From Mycogone perniciosa (taxonomy: Eukaryota; Ascomycota; Sordariomycetes; Hypocreales; Hypocreaceae): DNA of 64,000 nucleotides. Below the pieces are notes generated by a model. That model was not told where the DNA came from. It ran no database searches and saw only the letters and a list, made by a program, of their open reading frames with translations. The stretch covers positions 1 through 64,000 of the forward strand of contig JAOALB010000133.1 in NCBI GenBank assembly GCA_025331125.1, given 5' to 3'. Made by a program: the position numbers and the translations under genes. Every line of letters starts with the position of its first letter. The stretch's first letter is position 1. Shown here in pieces: positions 1 to 12,123 of this stretch.

Positions 1-52
<52 letters not shown>
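1..52. repeat. 52-base poly(C) run at the window edge
   Basis: The first 52 bases are all C and are followed by ordinary mixed sequence. It is not the ascomycete telomere unit (TTAGGG/CCCTAA). It could be a true homopolymer, a contig end or a sequencing/assembly artefact; the window alone cannot decide. Confidence 0.95.
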
Positions 53-54
<2 letters not shown>

Positions 55-3000
55 CGCATGTCCAATGATAAAAAAGAAATGCTGCGATGAACTAACAAGT
101 GAAACATGCTGCTAAAGATGCGAGGGCCTTGGAGGGGCTTTTCCTGAAGTTGACAAAACGAAGGGTGAGTGAGTGAAGTGTGTGTGGAGATGGCGTTGTA
201 TGGACATATGCTCTCACCGCCACGACTTTCATTCGCGGGGCTGACGGACGTCGATTGGGCAACGCCTCTGTTGAAGGTACCAGAGACGAAAAAGGAAAAG
301 AGAAATGGGGAGTCTTTTGCATGCCTGTATGTACTCGTACTTTGTAAGCGGATGTGGAAAAGAGAGGGAGAAAAGGCATTGGTCTGATGGTGAGCTTAGA
401 CTGCAAGGTCCAAGCTGCTGCCCCGCGTTTGGCGCGCGCGCACATAAGATACGTACTCATATGCATACAGAGAGGAGACGGGAGAAGGGCAGAGCCAAAG
501 AGCTTACAGAAGCCTGGTGGGGGTGCTGCAGAAGGACATGGGCAGGGTTTTTTTTTCTCTTGCAAAGTGGAATTTTTGGCATCATGCGGAATTCGCTGCG
601 GGATTATCGGAGAATAACGAGGGAGGGGGGATGAGGAAATGCGAGAAAGAAAAAGGCCTGCGTGTGTCCTACTGGGATGATGGTGATACTACTGAATGAA
701 GCTCGGCTCAAGTGCTGTCCATGTCCATGTGTCTGCGACTTTCATCATTGACCCCGGATCTCGTAGATAACGTGACGGCATCGCCGGGTTGTTATGACGA
801 ACGCAGTTCCTCTGTACGAGTCGCACCATGTACAAATGACAGCAACGAATCTGGCGTGTGATGCGATCTACAAATGGACCTGCTTATGTGCTACAACTAG
901 ACAACTTAGTCCCAAATGCATGATGAGAGGAGGGCAGGGCGGTCAGTGGCTTCCAAAGTCTGGTGACAAGCCACGTGGGGATGGGAAGCTCGGCTTTCGC
1001 CATGAAGGGATAATGGGCGTTGGACGATGGGGTGTGGTCTGAGGGTGAGACACTTCTGGGGATGCGTGTCACTTGTCTGGAGGAGTGACCATGTGGTGGT
1101 GATAGGGGCATATCGTGTCGATGCGCGCTTGTCCGAATGAGAGAGGGACGGGACGCGGGACTACCCATTGCCGTCTTATGCATGTGTATTACAGTATTGG
1201 ACGGAGTACGCCGTAAACACAGCTGCATTTAGATATTGTGTATTCGCCTTTCAATAAAGGCCAATCTATTGCCTCTCCTGGCAAGCTGGTTCATGAGCCA
1301 ATGGAGCTTGTCCATTCACATCAGTCTAGCCAAGCAGGCTTCCTTCAATTCAACCCTCCTCACATGAGACCATCCCTGCCTTGTTTGGGGCCACCAGCGG
1401 ATCATCCGCCTCTCTGATGCCGGCATGGTTTAATCCAGCTCTAAGCCATCAATTGACCCCTCGTTCCATCGTTCCAATCAATCATGCGCATGATTGACGT
1501 TATGTACATGCTCCGTACTACTGCTATTATTATGTATGCTAAATGCGTGAGAAGGAAGGAAACTTGGCTCTGTTTCGGCAAAAAGCAAAAAGTGGGAACG
1601 CTCTCCGCTCGTACCGTACCGTTACCCGCGCCGTTTGCCACGACTGGCTTGTCACTTTTTGGCATATCCGTTGGCTATCTACGAAGTACGAAGTAGTGCT
1701 CCGTACTACTACTCGTAATACACACTTCGTACGCTCGTTTAAACATGCATATGGCTTTACTTGTAGTCCTACTATCTACTAGTTTCCATTGACCACTTCG
1801 CCCGCTCATGTCGACCCGCCCGCCATTGTTGGTTGTCTGGAATCCTCGGGGCCTCGTGCTCTCTTCAATTCCTCCGTCCTGACGGAGGATTATCTTTTCT
1901 TAGCTTCTCTCCACAGCCCACACTCAGCTCAGCTCTGTCTAAAGGCATAGTTCAGAGTATTATGGGGAATGCATGAGAAATCGCCCTCTTTCTCTCATTC
2001 CCTCAGCCCACAAGTGGCTCTACCTCGTAGCGTCCAGTCACAGCAGAGTGGCTTGGCCCTCCACGCGGGTTTCATTGGGAGGTGAAAAAAAAGGCACTGT
2101 GGACGTCACCTGTTTGTGTGATTCGCCATCGCTGAATGGAAGCTCTTGGAATCCTCTGTTTCCAGACGGGGCGTCTCATCTGACAGACCCGTCTCACCCA
2201 ATCATATCGAGCCGCCGCTCGGTCGTGCACACCCGAGTCGCCTGGCCCTCTTGATGGATTATGCCGCTGGCTGCTGGCTACTGGCTGCTGCTTTCGCTGC
2301 TTCCCACAGCCTCGCTGGCGAGTCTGAGCGACAAAGCTGTTCCTGGACTTAGCTTGCAGCCTATGCCAATTGATGCGTGCGTGCTCTACCAACCACAAAG
2401 CACACTCGCACACCCTTATTCCAACTGGAACCTCCTCGCTGGCATGGCTCCTAAAAGGAACAAATAGAGGTGGGGGAACAGGTTAGGGTGAGGCGCACCG
2501 CCAGCGTGATAAGGTGATAGGTGATGCGTGAATAGTCCAACAGAGGGCCCAGATGGTGTCATGCAGTGACGGTCGCTGGACTGCTGTTGACTGGACGAAT
2601 TGGGATCCAATACGCTGCAGGTCCATATGGACCCGGCAGGCCACAGAAGCGTGGCCAAGTTGCCCTCTCTCGGTGATACGGCTGCAGCTCCTCGGAAGAC
2701 TCTGACCTGACCACGTTTGCTGCATCCCCAAGGGCTATGAATGGTGGGGTAGAGACATGGTAGACAACGCCAATACGGACGACTCGGATTTCCTGGTACC
2801 TAGAGCTGGTCACGAAAGATGGCCCGTGATGCGGACTACGTACTATTACATCGTACATGAATAGCTGTCGAAGCGGGGAAGGGCGATGGCTCTCTGCGGG
2901 TCAGCTGATGAAAGCAAGCTATCATGTAGTAAGTACGGAGTATTAGTAGTAGATAGAAAAGCAGAGATTGTCGCTCTGGGCGACGAAGAGGGGCGTGGTT

Positions 3001-6000
3001 TGTTTGTTTGTTCCGGAGGGAGCGAAAGCGCCCTCGTAGAAGCCAAGCCTTGTAGTATTGAGATGCAAGCCTCCGGATGTGACAAGCCATAATAAATAGT
3101 AAGGCATTTTCGGTATCAAGGCGGGCAGGCATTCAGGATAAACGCATCCTTGGACGGTGCCTCGCATAAAGTAGTCAGCAACTATTGGGAAGAGGGCAGC
3201 AAAGTCACGAATGCCATTGGGGGAACGTGGAGGACAGCGTCCTCATGCAGTGTGATTGTGAATGGCGAGTGGGAGGTGGGCTAAGGTAAGGGGAGGCAAC
3301 CGAGTGGCAGCAATGGGCCAACCGATGGATGGTGTTGGAGACGAGTCGATGAACGATGGCCTCTCGTGACAGGCCCAAAAGAGAGCTGCTGATGCTCGCC
3401 TGGCCTTGCTTCTGACGACGTAGCTTGGCTTTGCTGTCTGCGACCCTCCTCATCCTCCCCTATCTGTCCGTGTGGGCTCACTGCTAGTCCTCCTCCGTAG
3501 TAGCAGCAGCACTCGTAAGCTAGTTGGCAGTACTCCATAGTAATTGGATATTCTGACAGAGCACACTAATCCTGCTAGTCGATCGTATCTGGCTTATAAT
3601 AATGACGGAGGGACGCAGACGTGGCCGACTTCAGGACCGTTCGACCGACTATCGCGTCCTGCGCGGGAAGCAGCAAAATAACTCGCTGGCCCTCCTGATT
3701 GACACTGCATTGTATTGTATTATTCCGCAAGCATCAACAACAAACACCAGGAACCGGGACAATTGGCGGCACCTGTCCCTTTTTTCTCTCTCTCTTTCTC
3801 TTCTCTTTGGGCACCTCTGCTGGCGCGCCCACTTCGGTCTTCTTGATAACCATCCATATCCGTTGCTTCCAAACCAACCGGTTGTCCATTGGCTGATAAT
3901 CGATTGCCTGATTGCCTGACTGATCGATTGATCGATCCCCGTTGATCGTGCCTTTCCTTTCCTTTCCTTCCCCTTCCCTTCTCTTCCAGCTGCTTGCTTG
4001 CTTGCTTGCTGCTGTGGAGATCTCGCGCGGCTCCGCCAAGAGACAGAAGCGCATCTGCACTCCTCAGTCGAACTACATACGGCTCCAGCTCCGTCTCAAC
4101 CTTCACCGCCTGTACCAGGCCTTAGGTTCGCTTCCCGTCGCCGGGACAATCGCAGAGGTCGACTTTAACTGTTGATCCAGCATTATCAAACATTGATACA
4201 ACAACAATCTCTCCCACACATACATTCGCATCCCTCCTCTCTCCCTCTTCTGCTTTTTCGTGCTTTTGCTCTCGTCGAATCGACCAATCTCGCGCCAGCT
4301 TCTTGTAGTAGACGACCTTTCAGCTTACACCACACACATACGAGTACGCATCCGCCACTAGTAACTGTTACTGGAGCTGAGCCTTTGTTGCCACCACCAC
4401 TACCACCACCACTACCACCACCACTACCAGACCTCCGCTACAGCGACTCTGAACACCCCGCTAGCCACTGTGCTTTCAGAGCTTCCAGCGCGCGACTATC
4501 ACCGATACTTACACCAGGCTCGAGCTGTCATTCACTTTTGCGCTGTCTCAGCATTTGACTCACCTGCACAATCACCTTTCTTGTCTTCGCAATTGCCGGC
4601 GTCATCCATCTTTTTTGCCTTCGCTTCCGCCTGCGCCTTTTGTCCTTGGCCCATCTCTTCCAGTGGCGGAATCTGCTAACGGAGCAACGGACTGCCCACT
4701 CAACCCGCACGACTCGGAGGGTACATCATCACCTGGTACATCACCTGGTACATCTGCGCCCACTCTTTCGGCCCCTCATTACGACTCATTACGTGGTACC
4801 CCTCGCGTCCCTCCCAATCGACCGCCGCCACACCTTGTTTAGAAGAGAAGGCTCTCTCGCACCACCTGACGGACTGCACCTTTGAACAGTACCACTCTGC
4901 TTCTGTTCCTGTTCGACCGCAATTCACGCACATACTACGGAGTACTACGAAGAACAGGGAAAAGAAAAGGCCCGCATTCATTTACTCACCCACTCACTCA
5001 CTCAAATCACGCGCACGGAATTAACGGACTCATTCATTCTTTGCTGCGCCCATTCACTCCGTCTTCCGTCCGCTTCGCTCCAGAGCCGGGCCTGACCAAT
5101 CGCACCCGCGGTGGTTACGAAGCACTTCCTTCGTATTCTCCGAAACCGAGGTCAACGATCCATAGGTCCAGAGGATTACAGGAGTCGGACGGCGTTTCAC
5201 GACCGCTGGTCAGTCACAGTTACATTTATCTCTACAAATCGCAATTGCAGCTGCACTTGCAGTCACAGCTACAGTCACCGTCACCATCTATCCTGGCCCT
5301 CGCCCTCCCTCCTTTGGCGGCTCCATACATACATCCCACCATCGCCTTTCTGTTACTAAGGGGTGCAAAGTCGACACCTCACAAATCGCCAGTTCAAAGC
5401 AACACCCCACCACCAGACCAGCCTGCTCTTGTCCAAGCGTCGTTCACGTTTGCTCTGCACTAGACGGGTCCTATTATTTTCTACTACCACTACCAGCAAA
5501 CCCGCCAAAGTCCGCGCTTGACTCGCCCCCTCTTTTTCTTTTCCTGGTTGCGATCCCCCTCAGCCCCAGCTTCTTCCGTTTCCAGCGAATCAGCACCTGC
5601 GCCACAGGCCAAACTCGTGACCTCACCACCCGCTCCCCTCGAGGTACAAGGTACCACGACCCCCCCAAACCAAAGGAACCAAAAGGAACCGTCAAAGCCA
5701 CCGAAAACCAACTCCTCACCAGCCTTGTGTGTTTCGCTGCAACCCGTCCACCACGCCACAGTTTCGGGCGTCCTTGGATTGTTTGATTCCTTTCCATTGG
5801 AAGGTTGTCGTTGTTTTTAAACGGCGGTTTACCATTCTCTTCTGGTAGCCCGGCAATTCGCCTCCAGGTTTCTCCCTTCGCCACTTCGACTCCGTATATC
5901 GCCCCTCCAACATCAGGTTATCTCTCGGACGACGTTGCAGACTTGTTGCGCACGACGACTGTCGCTATAGCTTCGATGCAAACTGCCTCCTCTAATTCTC

Positions 6001-6064
6001 CCAATCCGACTTCACACAGTCTCGTTCGTTACCGAACGTCATTGTCAAATTTTGACACATCATC
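53..6064. other. Long gene-poor region upstream of the J-domain gene
   Basis: No open frame here looks like a protein. The longest, 193 codons at 4882-5463, is low-complexity Ser/Pro/His/Leu. The first 3.5 kb is mixed sequence with several TACGGAGTA-like motifs (about 1511, 1682, 2934). From about 3.7 kb the plus strand becomes pyrimidine-rich, with C/T tracts and a 12-base CCACCACCACTA repeat (three copies, 4391-4430). That is typical of a long fungal promoter and 5' leader for the gene starting at 6065. An unrecognised non-coding transcript is possible. Confidence 0.5.
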
Positions 6065-7852
6065 ATGACCTCCACGCTTCCCCCGGATCCCTACAAAACC
6101 CTCGGTGTGTCGAAGGATGCGCAGATTACAGAGATTCGTTCGGTGTACCGGAGACTCGTCTTGAAGTGTCATCCTGACAAGGTCCAAGACCCTGCCCTCA
6201 AGGCCCAGAAGCAGGACGAATTCCAAAAGGTCCAACAAGCCTACGAGTTGCTCAGCAACGATGCAGACAGGCAAAAGTACGATGATCAGGTTAGATTGGC
6301 CGATCTGCGAGAGCAGATGAAAAAGGCGAACATCTCGACGCCTCGTTCTACAGCCAAACACGCCGAGTACGAAATTCGAACTACAGAGCCTCGAGCGTCG
6401 TCGTACAAGCCAACCAGTGGCAATGTCCCCCCTCCTGCTCACAACTTTTCGCGGTCGTGGGAGGAAGATATGAGTCATGGCCCTCGCATCTTTGGGCCCA
6501 CCTCAAAGTCAACACGGCGAGACCAGTCCTATACAGAGAGCAAGTCAAAGCGAGAGAGCGAGAGAGAACGTGAGAGGGAAAGGGAAAAGGACCGGGACCG
6601 GGAACGTGAACGTGACCGTGAACGCCGCCGGAAATCCGACAAGGAGGATGCTGCACGTCGCGCTGATAAGGATGCCAAGGAAGCCCGTCGAGCTGAGAAG
6701 AAGCACAAGGAAAAGCAGCGAGACAAGGATATGAAGCGGGACGCCGAGGAGAAGAAGAAGCACGTAAAGTCACCCTACATTGAGGAGTACGAAGATGACA
6801 CTCCGACGCCTAAGCCAGAGAAGAAGAAGTCCTCGGGCAAGAAATACGATGAGAAGCGGGATCGCTCATCTCACCGAGAGGAGGCCACTTCGATGCCCAT
6901 CCCAACTGCAACTCGGAGCTTTTCCGAATATGCTACCTCATATGCGGAAGCCCCGCGCGTGACTCCAGAGTCTTCCTCTTGGACCACCGCCGATAAGCTC
7001 ACCAACGCTGCTAGCTACATCGAGGCGTCACGGGCCAAGGAAGGCGTGAAGCGCACGGTGATCTACCATGCGCGACAGCCTCCAGCTGCCCCGACTCCTC
7101 CGCCGGCGCAGGGCTCGTCTCCCTTTGCTGCCCCACCGATGTCACCAGACGATGACGATGTTCGTCGTTCATCTGCGCGGTCTCGCCGCGGCTCAACAGA
7201 AAGCGCTCGATTGCGAGAGAAGTATAGGAAACCTTCGCGAGAGCCTATTCAGGAGGATGAGCCCATCATTCTGAGCGCCTCGCCTTCCAATCGACACTCG
7301 TTCCAAAGGTCGTCTACGGCAACACCTGCTGTATCTACCTCGCCCCCACACCTTTCTCGAACCAACACGATGCCTGCCGAAGCGAGTTTTTCGCGAGCCG
7401 TGCCACCCATGCAACGAGCCCAGACCTTCAACTCATATGGCGAAGGCTCTGATCCACGTGGACGCAACCGTTCCCGGATGCATCCTCAAATTAACGAAGA
7501 ATCCGACTCTGACGATTATGAACATCGTACGCGAGAACGCAAGCACCGTAGTGGCAGGAGAACTCACTCCCCTGAGCCAATCTACGCGGACGCCTCTAGC
7601 CGATACCAGGCATACGAGACGCGGCAAAGTTACAGTCGCCGCATAGAACCAGAAAGCGACCGGTATCCGTATTACGGGTCCTCTGGCCACGCTGAAAGCC
7701 GACCATCAATGCCTGTTCGCGAAACCAGTTTCTCAGCATCGACCGGACCGGCACATTTCGGCAAGGTGAAGATGTCAAAGTCGTATGGTTATGATGATGC
7801 GGAGTACACCCCCTACCAACATAAGCCTCGTGAAGAATACTCATATGCATAA
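6065..7852 (+). CDS. J-domain (DnaJ/Hsp40-type) protein with a charged central region
   Basis: This is a 595-residue intronless protein starting MTSTLPPDPYKTLGVS. The N-terminal J-domain spans about residues 8-78 and carries the HPD tripeptide at residues 36-38, the loop that stimulates Hsp70 ATPase activity, so it is expected to be an Hsp70 co-chaperone. There is no Gly/Phe linker and no zinc-finger region, which makes it a class C J-protein. Residues about 155-275 are an extreme Arg/Glu/Asp/Lys tract with R-E-R-E and R-D-R-E repeats resembling the RE/RD regions of splicing-associated J-proteins. The rest is Ser/Pro/Arg-rich and probably disordered, with a Tyr-rich C-terminus. The start ATG follows a long pyrimidine-rich leader. 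The J-domain assignment is firm; the client or process is unknown, and a nuclear RNA-related role is only a guess from composition. Confidence 0.9.
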   Translation: MTSTLPPDPYKTLGVSKDAQITEIRSVYRRLVLKCHPDKVQDPALKAQKQDEFQKVQQAYELLSNDADRQKYDDQVRLADLREQMKKANISTPRSTAKHAEYEIRTTEPRASSYKPTSGNVPPPAHNFSRSWEEDMSHGPRIFGPTSKSTRRDQSYTESKSKRESEREREREREKDRDRERERDRERRRKSDKEDAARRADKDAKEARRAEKKHKEKQRDKDMKRDAEEKKKHVKSPYIEEYEDDTPTPKPEKKKSSGKKYDEKRDRSSHREEATSMPIPTATRSFSEYATSYAEAPRVTPESSSWTTADKLTNAASYIEASRAKEGVKRTVIYHARQPPAAPTPPPAQGSSPFAAPPMSPDDDDVRRSSARSRRGSTESARLREKYRKPSREPIQEDEPIILSASPSNRHSFQRSSTATPAVSTSPPHLSRTNTMPAEASFSRAVPPMQRAQTFNSYGEGSDPRGRNRSRMHPQINEESDSDDYEHRTRERKHRSGRRTHSPEPIYADASSRYQAYETRQSYSRRIEPESDRYPYYGSSGHAESRPSMPVRETSFSASTGPAHFGKVKMSKSYGYDDAEYTPYQHKPREEYSYA

Positions 7853-10014
7853 TGGCGTTGGGATTGATTTTGATTGTTTCTTGTTTTGGTTGAGCGACGT
7901 CCTTTTGAATCACATCCGGGAGTCTGGAATCTCCTGAGATCTCATCGGCAGATTTGTTGATTTGCACCATTCCGACTATATCTTCTTTTCTTTTCCGCTT
8001 GAGTCTTGGTTTCTTATATGACGAAACGAGATGACCTGTCTTAACGAAAACCAAATTTTATGTGGGTTGCACTGATGTGCTTCCATGATGTGGGATGATG
8101 AACATTTTATTGGCGCGCATGTTTGGAGCCTTGATTTATTACGTTTTGGTTACTTGCTTTGGAGGAGTGGTGATTTCCAGATTATCGTGGTTGGTTTGAG
8201 TCTGGTGATGACATGGATTTTCCACGTTTTCGATGGACACACGACCCAGCACATGGATCTTGGGTATGAAACCTCACTCATTGTGCACCTTTGGCGCGGA
8301 GCTGTGGTCTGTTTGTTATTGCATGGCACACAAGGAACAAGGGCCCCAGTCCTTTTGTTTGTGCGACGAGGCGTTTTTCACTCGGGAGGACTATATCTGT
8401 TTATTGGGGGAAAGTTTAGGGGATATACCGTACACTCATTTTTAGAGGCGGGCATTTTGGACAGCGGTGGTGGAAGGGGACGAGACGAGACATGCGATCA
8501 CCATCAGGTTTGAAATTATAACCAATTTGATGAGCCAACGCCTGGCAGTGTGGGAATGCTATTATGACTAGTTGGGTTGTTTTTCCTTGGCTGGTCGAGG
8601 ATACATTTCTTTTTCTTCAAGTTTCTGGGTTTGTTCTTTGGGAACTTGGGAAGATGATTTATTCCATAGCTCGAAATCTGCAAATGCGAATTTTTGAAGA
8701 AGATGTATATGTCTACTTGCTTTCTGAGATTGGCGTGACCTATGACGTGAATGCGATCTGGTGATGTGGTGGATGATGTGTTGTTTTGTCTGAGGTTGAT
8801 GTCACGTTTTGGCAGAGTATTACAACACACCTGCGTACCTGCGTACAAGGGCTCTCTCATATGCTACTATTAGGTATCAATCAACGCGGAGAGAGAGAGA
8901 GAGGGTGCGTGGCTTATATGAATTGAGAGCCATGAACAAAGGGTGGATGTCTGTGATATCTGGAGCTGTAGATCGGACGTCTGTTCTTCGTATAGATAGC
9001 AGCAGTCTCGCATAAAGGGGGACAATTGGCTATGCACAATCAAGTCATAGCATAGAAAGTACTTCGTAGGCACTAGTAGTATTTGCAAACATGACTCCGA
9101 TTCTACACCTCCAGCTGGAGATGTGTGTGTCTCAAGGCCATGGCGTGATGGAGGTCGGGCGAGATGGGATTGGCTACCAAGGGAATGGAAATACAGAGTC
9201 ATGAGTCTACGGATAGATACATGCTCACCTCAGGGTCAAACATTTTTCATCGCTAGACAGCTAAATTGCCGCTGGTGATAGGCAGACGTATGCAGGTATC
9301 CTACTGTCATGCTTTTATCAGCTGAGGCAAGGCAGCATAGCAAACGCCCGTAATTACGCGGACACCTGAGACTCTTCAGGCTATCTACTCGTATGTACTA
9401 ATATTACTAGCAGAGCCGCTGAGTCGGGCCGCTATAATCAATGCCGTCGTGGCGTCTGCAGGGGACCCCTGTTTTAGTCGAGCTCTCCCCAGAAGGCCGC
9501 TGAATTATGGAGCCTCTTAGGGCTGTTTTGGCGTATCACAGCAGCTTCGAGCTTGGTTGCTTGGCCGCCTCGCCTTGCCTTGGGTCGCCATGCAAACACC
9601 CTCAACGCCATGGACTCTCTTCAGCAATCATGACCCGTGGATCTTAGCACGACACGATACGACACGATACGACACGGGGCGGGAAGACGGGCCAGGCTCG
9701 GATACTAGAATGAAACAACGTGAGCTTCGAGTCCCTCCAATTCCCCACACATGCCGGCAGTTTGCAGTCTCAAGGGGAGACCTTCAAGTCCAAACGAGGC
9801 CGATTCGGATGCAGCTAACCGCGTCACAATCTCCTTTCAACAGCCTCTCCACGTGTCGTATGTCTGACGCTACATATCAAACGAATGAATCCGCTCGAAT
9901 GAACACGCATACACACACGCAACGTACCAGAATCAGAAGCAGAAGCAAGACAACGACAACGCGGAACATGCGGCCAAGGAATACTAGGCCTTGTCAGAGA
10001 CTCGGGACCAGGAG
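7853..10014. other. Intergenic region, no gene recognised
   Basis: It holds the 3' flank of the J-domain gene and the promoter of the CHAT gene. The open frames (up to 174 codons) are low-complexity or antisense. Local features are a short GA microsatellite near 8889-8901 and a CACGATACGA-type tandem at about 9650-9677. Confidence 0.5.
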
Positions 10015-12123
10015 ATGGACGTCGACGTCGTATACGTGCGATCCTACGCGGGACCAGCATCACCATCAACGCAAAAGCTAGCAGAGCATCCGACAACGAT
10101 ATGCGACGTAGCCGTACATCGGACGTGGCAGGTTTCTATCCGCGTTAATAATCATCCTGCAACGACCACAGCCATCGCGGACCCGTTTCTCGAGTCGGAT
10201 TACAAGACGTTCTTCGAGGACTACCTCCGGAACTCAGACCAGCCTCGTTGGAGCCCTCAGAGCTTGACGCTTGAAGGGAATGGCACGGATGAAATTTCTC
10301 ACGCAGAGGGGCGGATTCAGGGGTATGGGGAGGCGCTGCTAGGCCAGTTGGGGCTGGAACCTGGCCTGTTCGCGCCTGGAGCGACCGAGGTGCAGGTATA
10401 TGTCGTCGAACATCATGAACCTGGCCAGGATGTACCCAACAAGGCTGGGGGAATTCACTGTCTGGCATGGGAGCTGCTTGAGTCCATTGAGTTTCCGCAG
10501 ATGCCTAAGCTCCGAATGCGGGTTGCTCGCGTGAGCGACTTCCCAGGACGACCGCACAGGTTGCTCAAGGTGCTGCCGCAGCCGTTGCTGATGACGATAC
10601 AAGCCAATCCCTGTGGGGTGTTTCACATACTGCTGGTGATTGCGCGTGACTTTAGCCGCTCAGGAGCGGAGCGCGATCCGGAGCCGGATTTGGCGCAGTG
10701 GCCGTTGATGAGTGTGCAGAAGAAGCTGAGGAGTCGGATGCTGCTGGAGGTGGTGCGGCCGGGCAGCCTGGAGGAGCTGGAGGATCATTTAAGGGTGAGG
10801 GCTGGACATGGGGTGCACTTTAATTTGGTACACTTTGATCTCCATGGGAGGATCATGCGGACGAGTGAGTGGCCTCTATACATTGCAGGTGGCTGGTGCT
10901 AATTTATGGTCGTTTGAAGATACGGAAACCAGGTTCCTTGGCTTCTTTTCGCCAAACGGCACCAAGCATCCAACTCCCATGGGTATCAAGTGCCACAAAC
11001 GACCTTGGCCAGGGCAGAGGCTGTAGCTGAGCTCTTGGCTCATTACCAAATTGAGAATGTGGTCCTCAATGCATGTCTCTCGGCATACAACCGGAATGGA
11101 CCAACGACCAACCTTGCTCACATATTTCTCAAACATGGCATCCAGAACGTGTCGGCCATGTGGTTCTATGTGCATTGGCAGACGGTGGCCACGTACCTCG
11201 AAGCTTTCTACAACGAACTTCTCATCAAGTGTGTCGATTTTAATGTAGCTGCGCAAAGAGGGAGGGATGCCATCCGACAGAAGCCTACGAGCAGGACGGG
11301 GAGGGTTTACCAGGACTTCTTCCTGTGTGTCAACTACGCGAGAAGCGAGCACAGGACAAGTACCATGGCGAGGGAGCCGAGCCCGACTCCGTCGGCGCAT
11401 TCAGCCGACTCATCTACGTCCAACAATTCGGTCAAGAGCTTCATGAGTGGAGTGTGGAAGCCTTCGACGCCTCGATTGAGCGATAGCTTCCTTCTCGGGG
11501 ACGAGCCCATCATGCGGCTGAAGCTGCACCTCTTGGAGCTGGAGTACAAGCTCATGACATTCAGGATCGTGTACGCCAGTGACCTCCGGAGAGCCGGATC
11601 CGACTTGAGTGCCACGATCGAGAGGATGGTAAGCATGTGGCTCAGCACGAACCTCATCGACGACGTCTTCTACTACAAGGCCAAGGACTTTGCCAAGCGT
11701 AGACTCCTGTCAGACACGGTATCCTACCGCGAAAAGCGCACTCGGGCATCCAACGGAGGTTACCTGCAGCTTCTCTTCCCACGACCGGTGCGCGCGCTGC
11801 GGCAGACTCTGCACATCATCCGTGAAGTGGACCCGGTGGTGGACCCGGGCTGGCAGGCGAACGACTTGGAGAACCAGCGGAGCGAGGAGCGACGGTTCCT
11901 GGCGCAGGAGGGCTTGCAGCGGTTTGCGCAGCGGCTGCACAGGGAAGGGCATAGTTACCTGCTGTTCCTAGGGAGTCAGGATGCGCAGTGGTGGCGGACG
12001 TATTTGCAGCACTTGAATGGCGAGTGGTGGCTGCACATGCCATGGGATTTCACGGTGCATAGTCGGTATGTAAGGGATGTGAGAATGCCGACGGAGAAGC
12101 GAAAGCCGAGGATGGTAGGCTGA
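10015..12123 (+). CDS. CHAT-domain (caspase-like) putative cysteine protease
   Basis: Two exons are inferred, 10015-10868 and 10920-12123, giving about 685 residues. The 51-bp intron has a weak GTGGCC donor, a GCTAAT branch site and a TTGAAG acceptor; the stronger GTGAGT four bases upstream would break the frame. The ATG at 10015 is the first in frame. The CHAT fold (peptidase clan CD) is recognised from a hydrophobic strand followed by HFDLHG, with candidate catalytic His near residue 277, and VVLNACLSAY with candidate catalytic Cys near residue 337. These are followed by NLAHIFLKHGIQNVSAMWF, the usual post-Cys segment. The N-terminal 200 residues and the C-terminal 240, after a Ser-rich linker, match no domain I know; no TPR or NACHT is visible. 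Fungal CHAT proteins are suspected of roles in self/non-self recognition and regulated cell death. The substrate is unknown and no gasdermin-like gene was recognised nearby. Confidence 0.75.

Noticed and set aside
1..52. Telomeric repeat
   Set aside because: Pure C, with no TTAGGG/CCCTAA units.
4882..5463. 193-codon frame upstream of the J-domain gene
   Set aside because: Repetitive Ser/Pro/Leu/Gln composition with no domain; it lies in the pyrimidine-rich leader region.
9557..10081. 174-codon frame overlapping the CHAT gene start
   Set aside because: Low-complexity Thr/Arg-rich frame that overlaps the better supported CHAT start in another frame.
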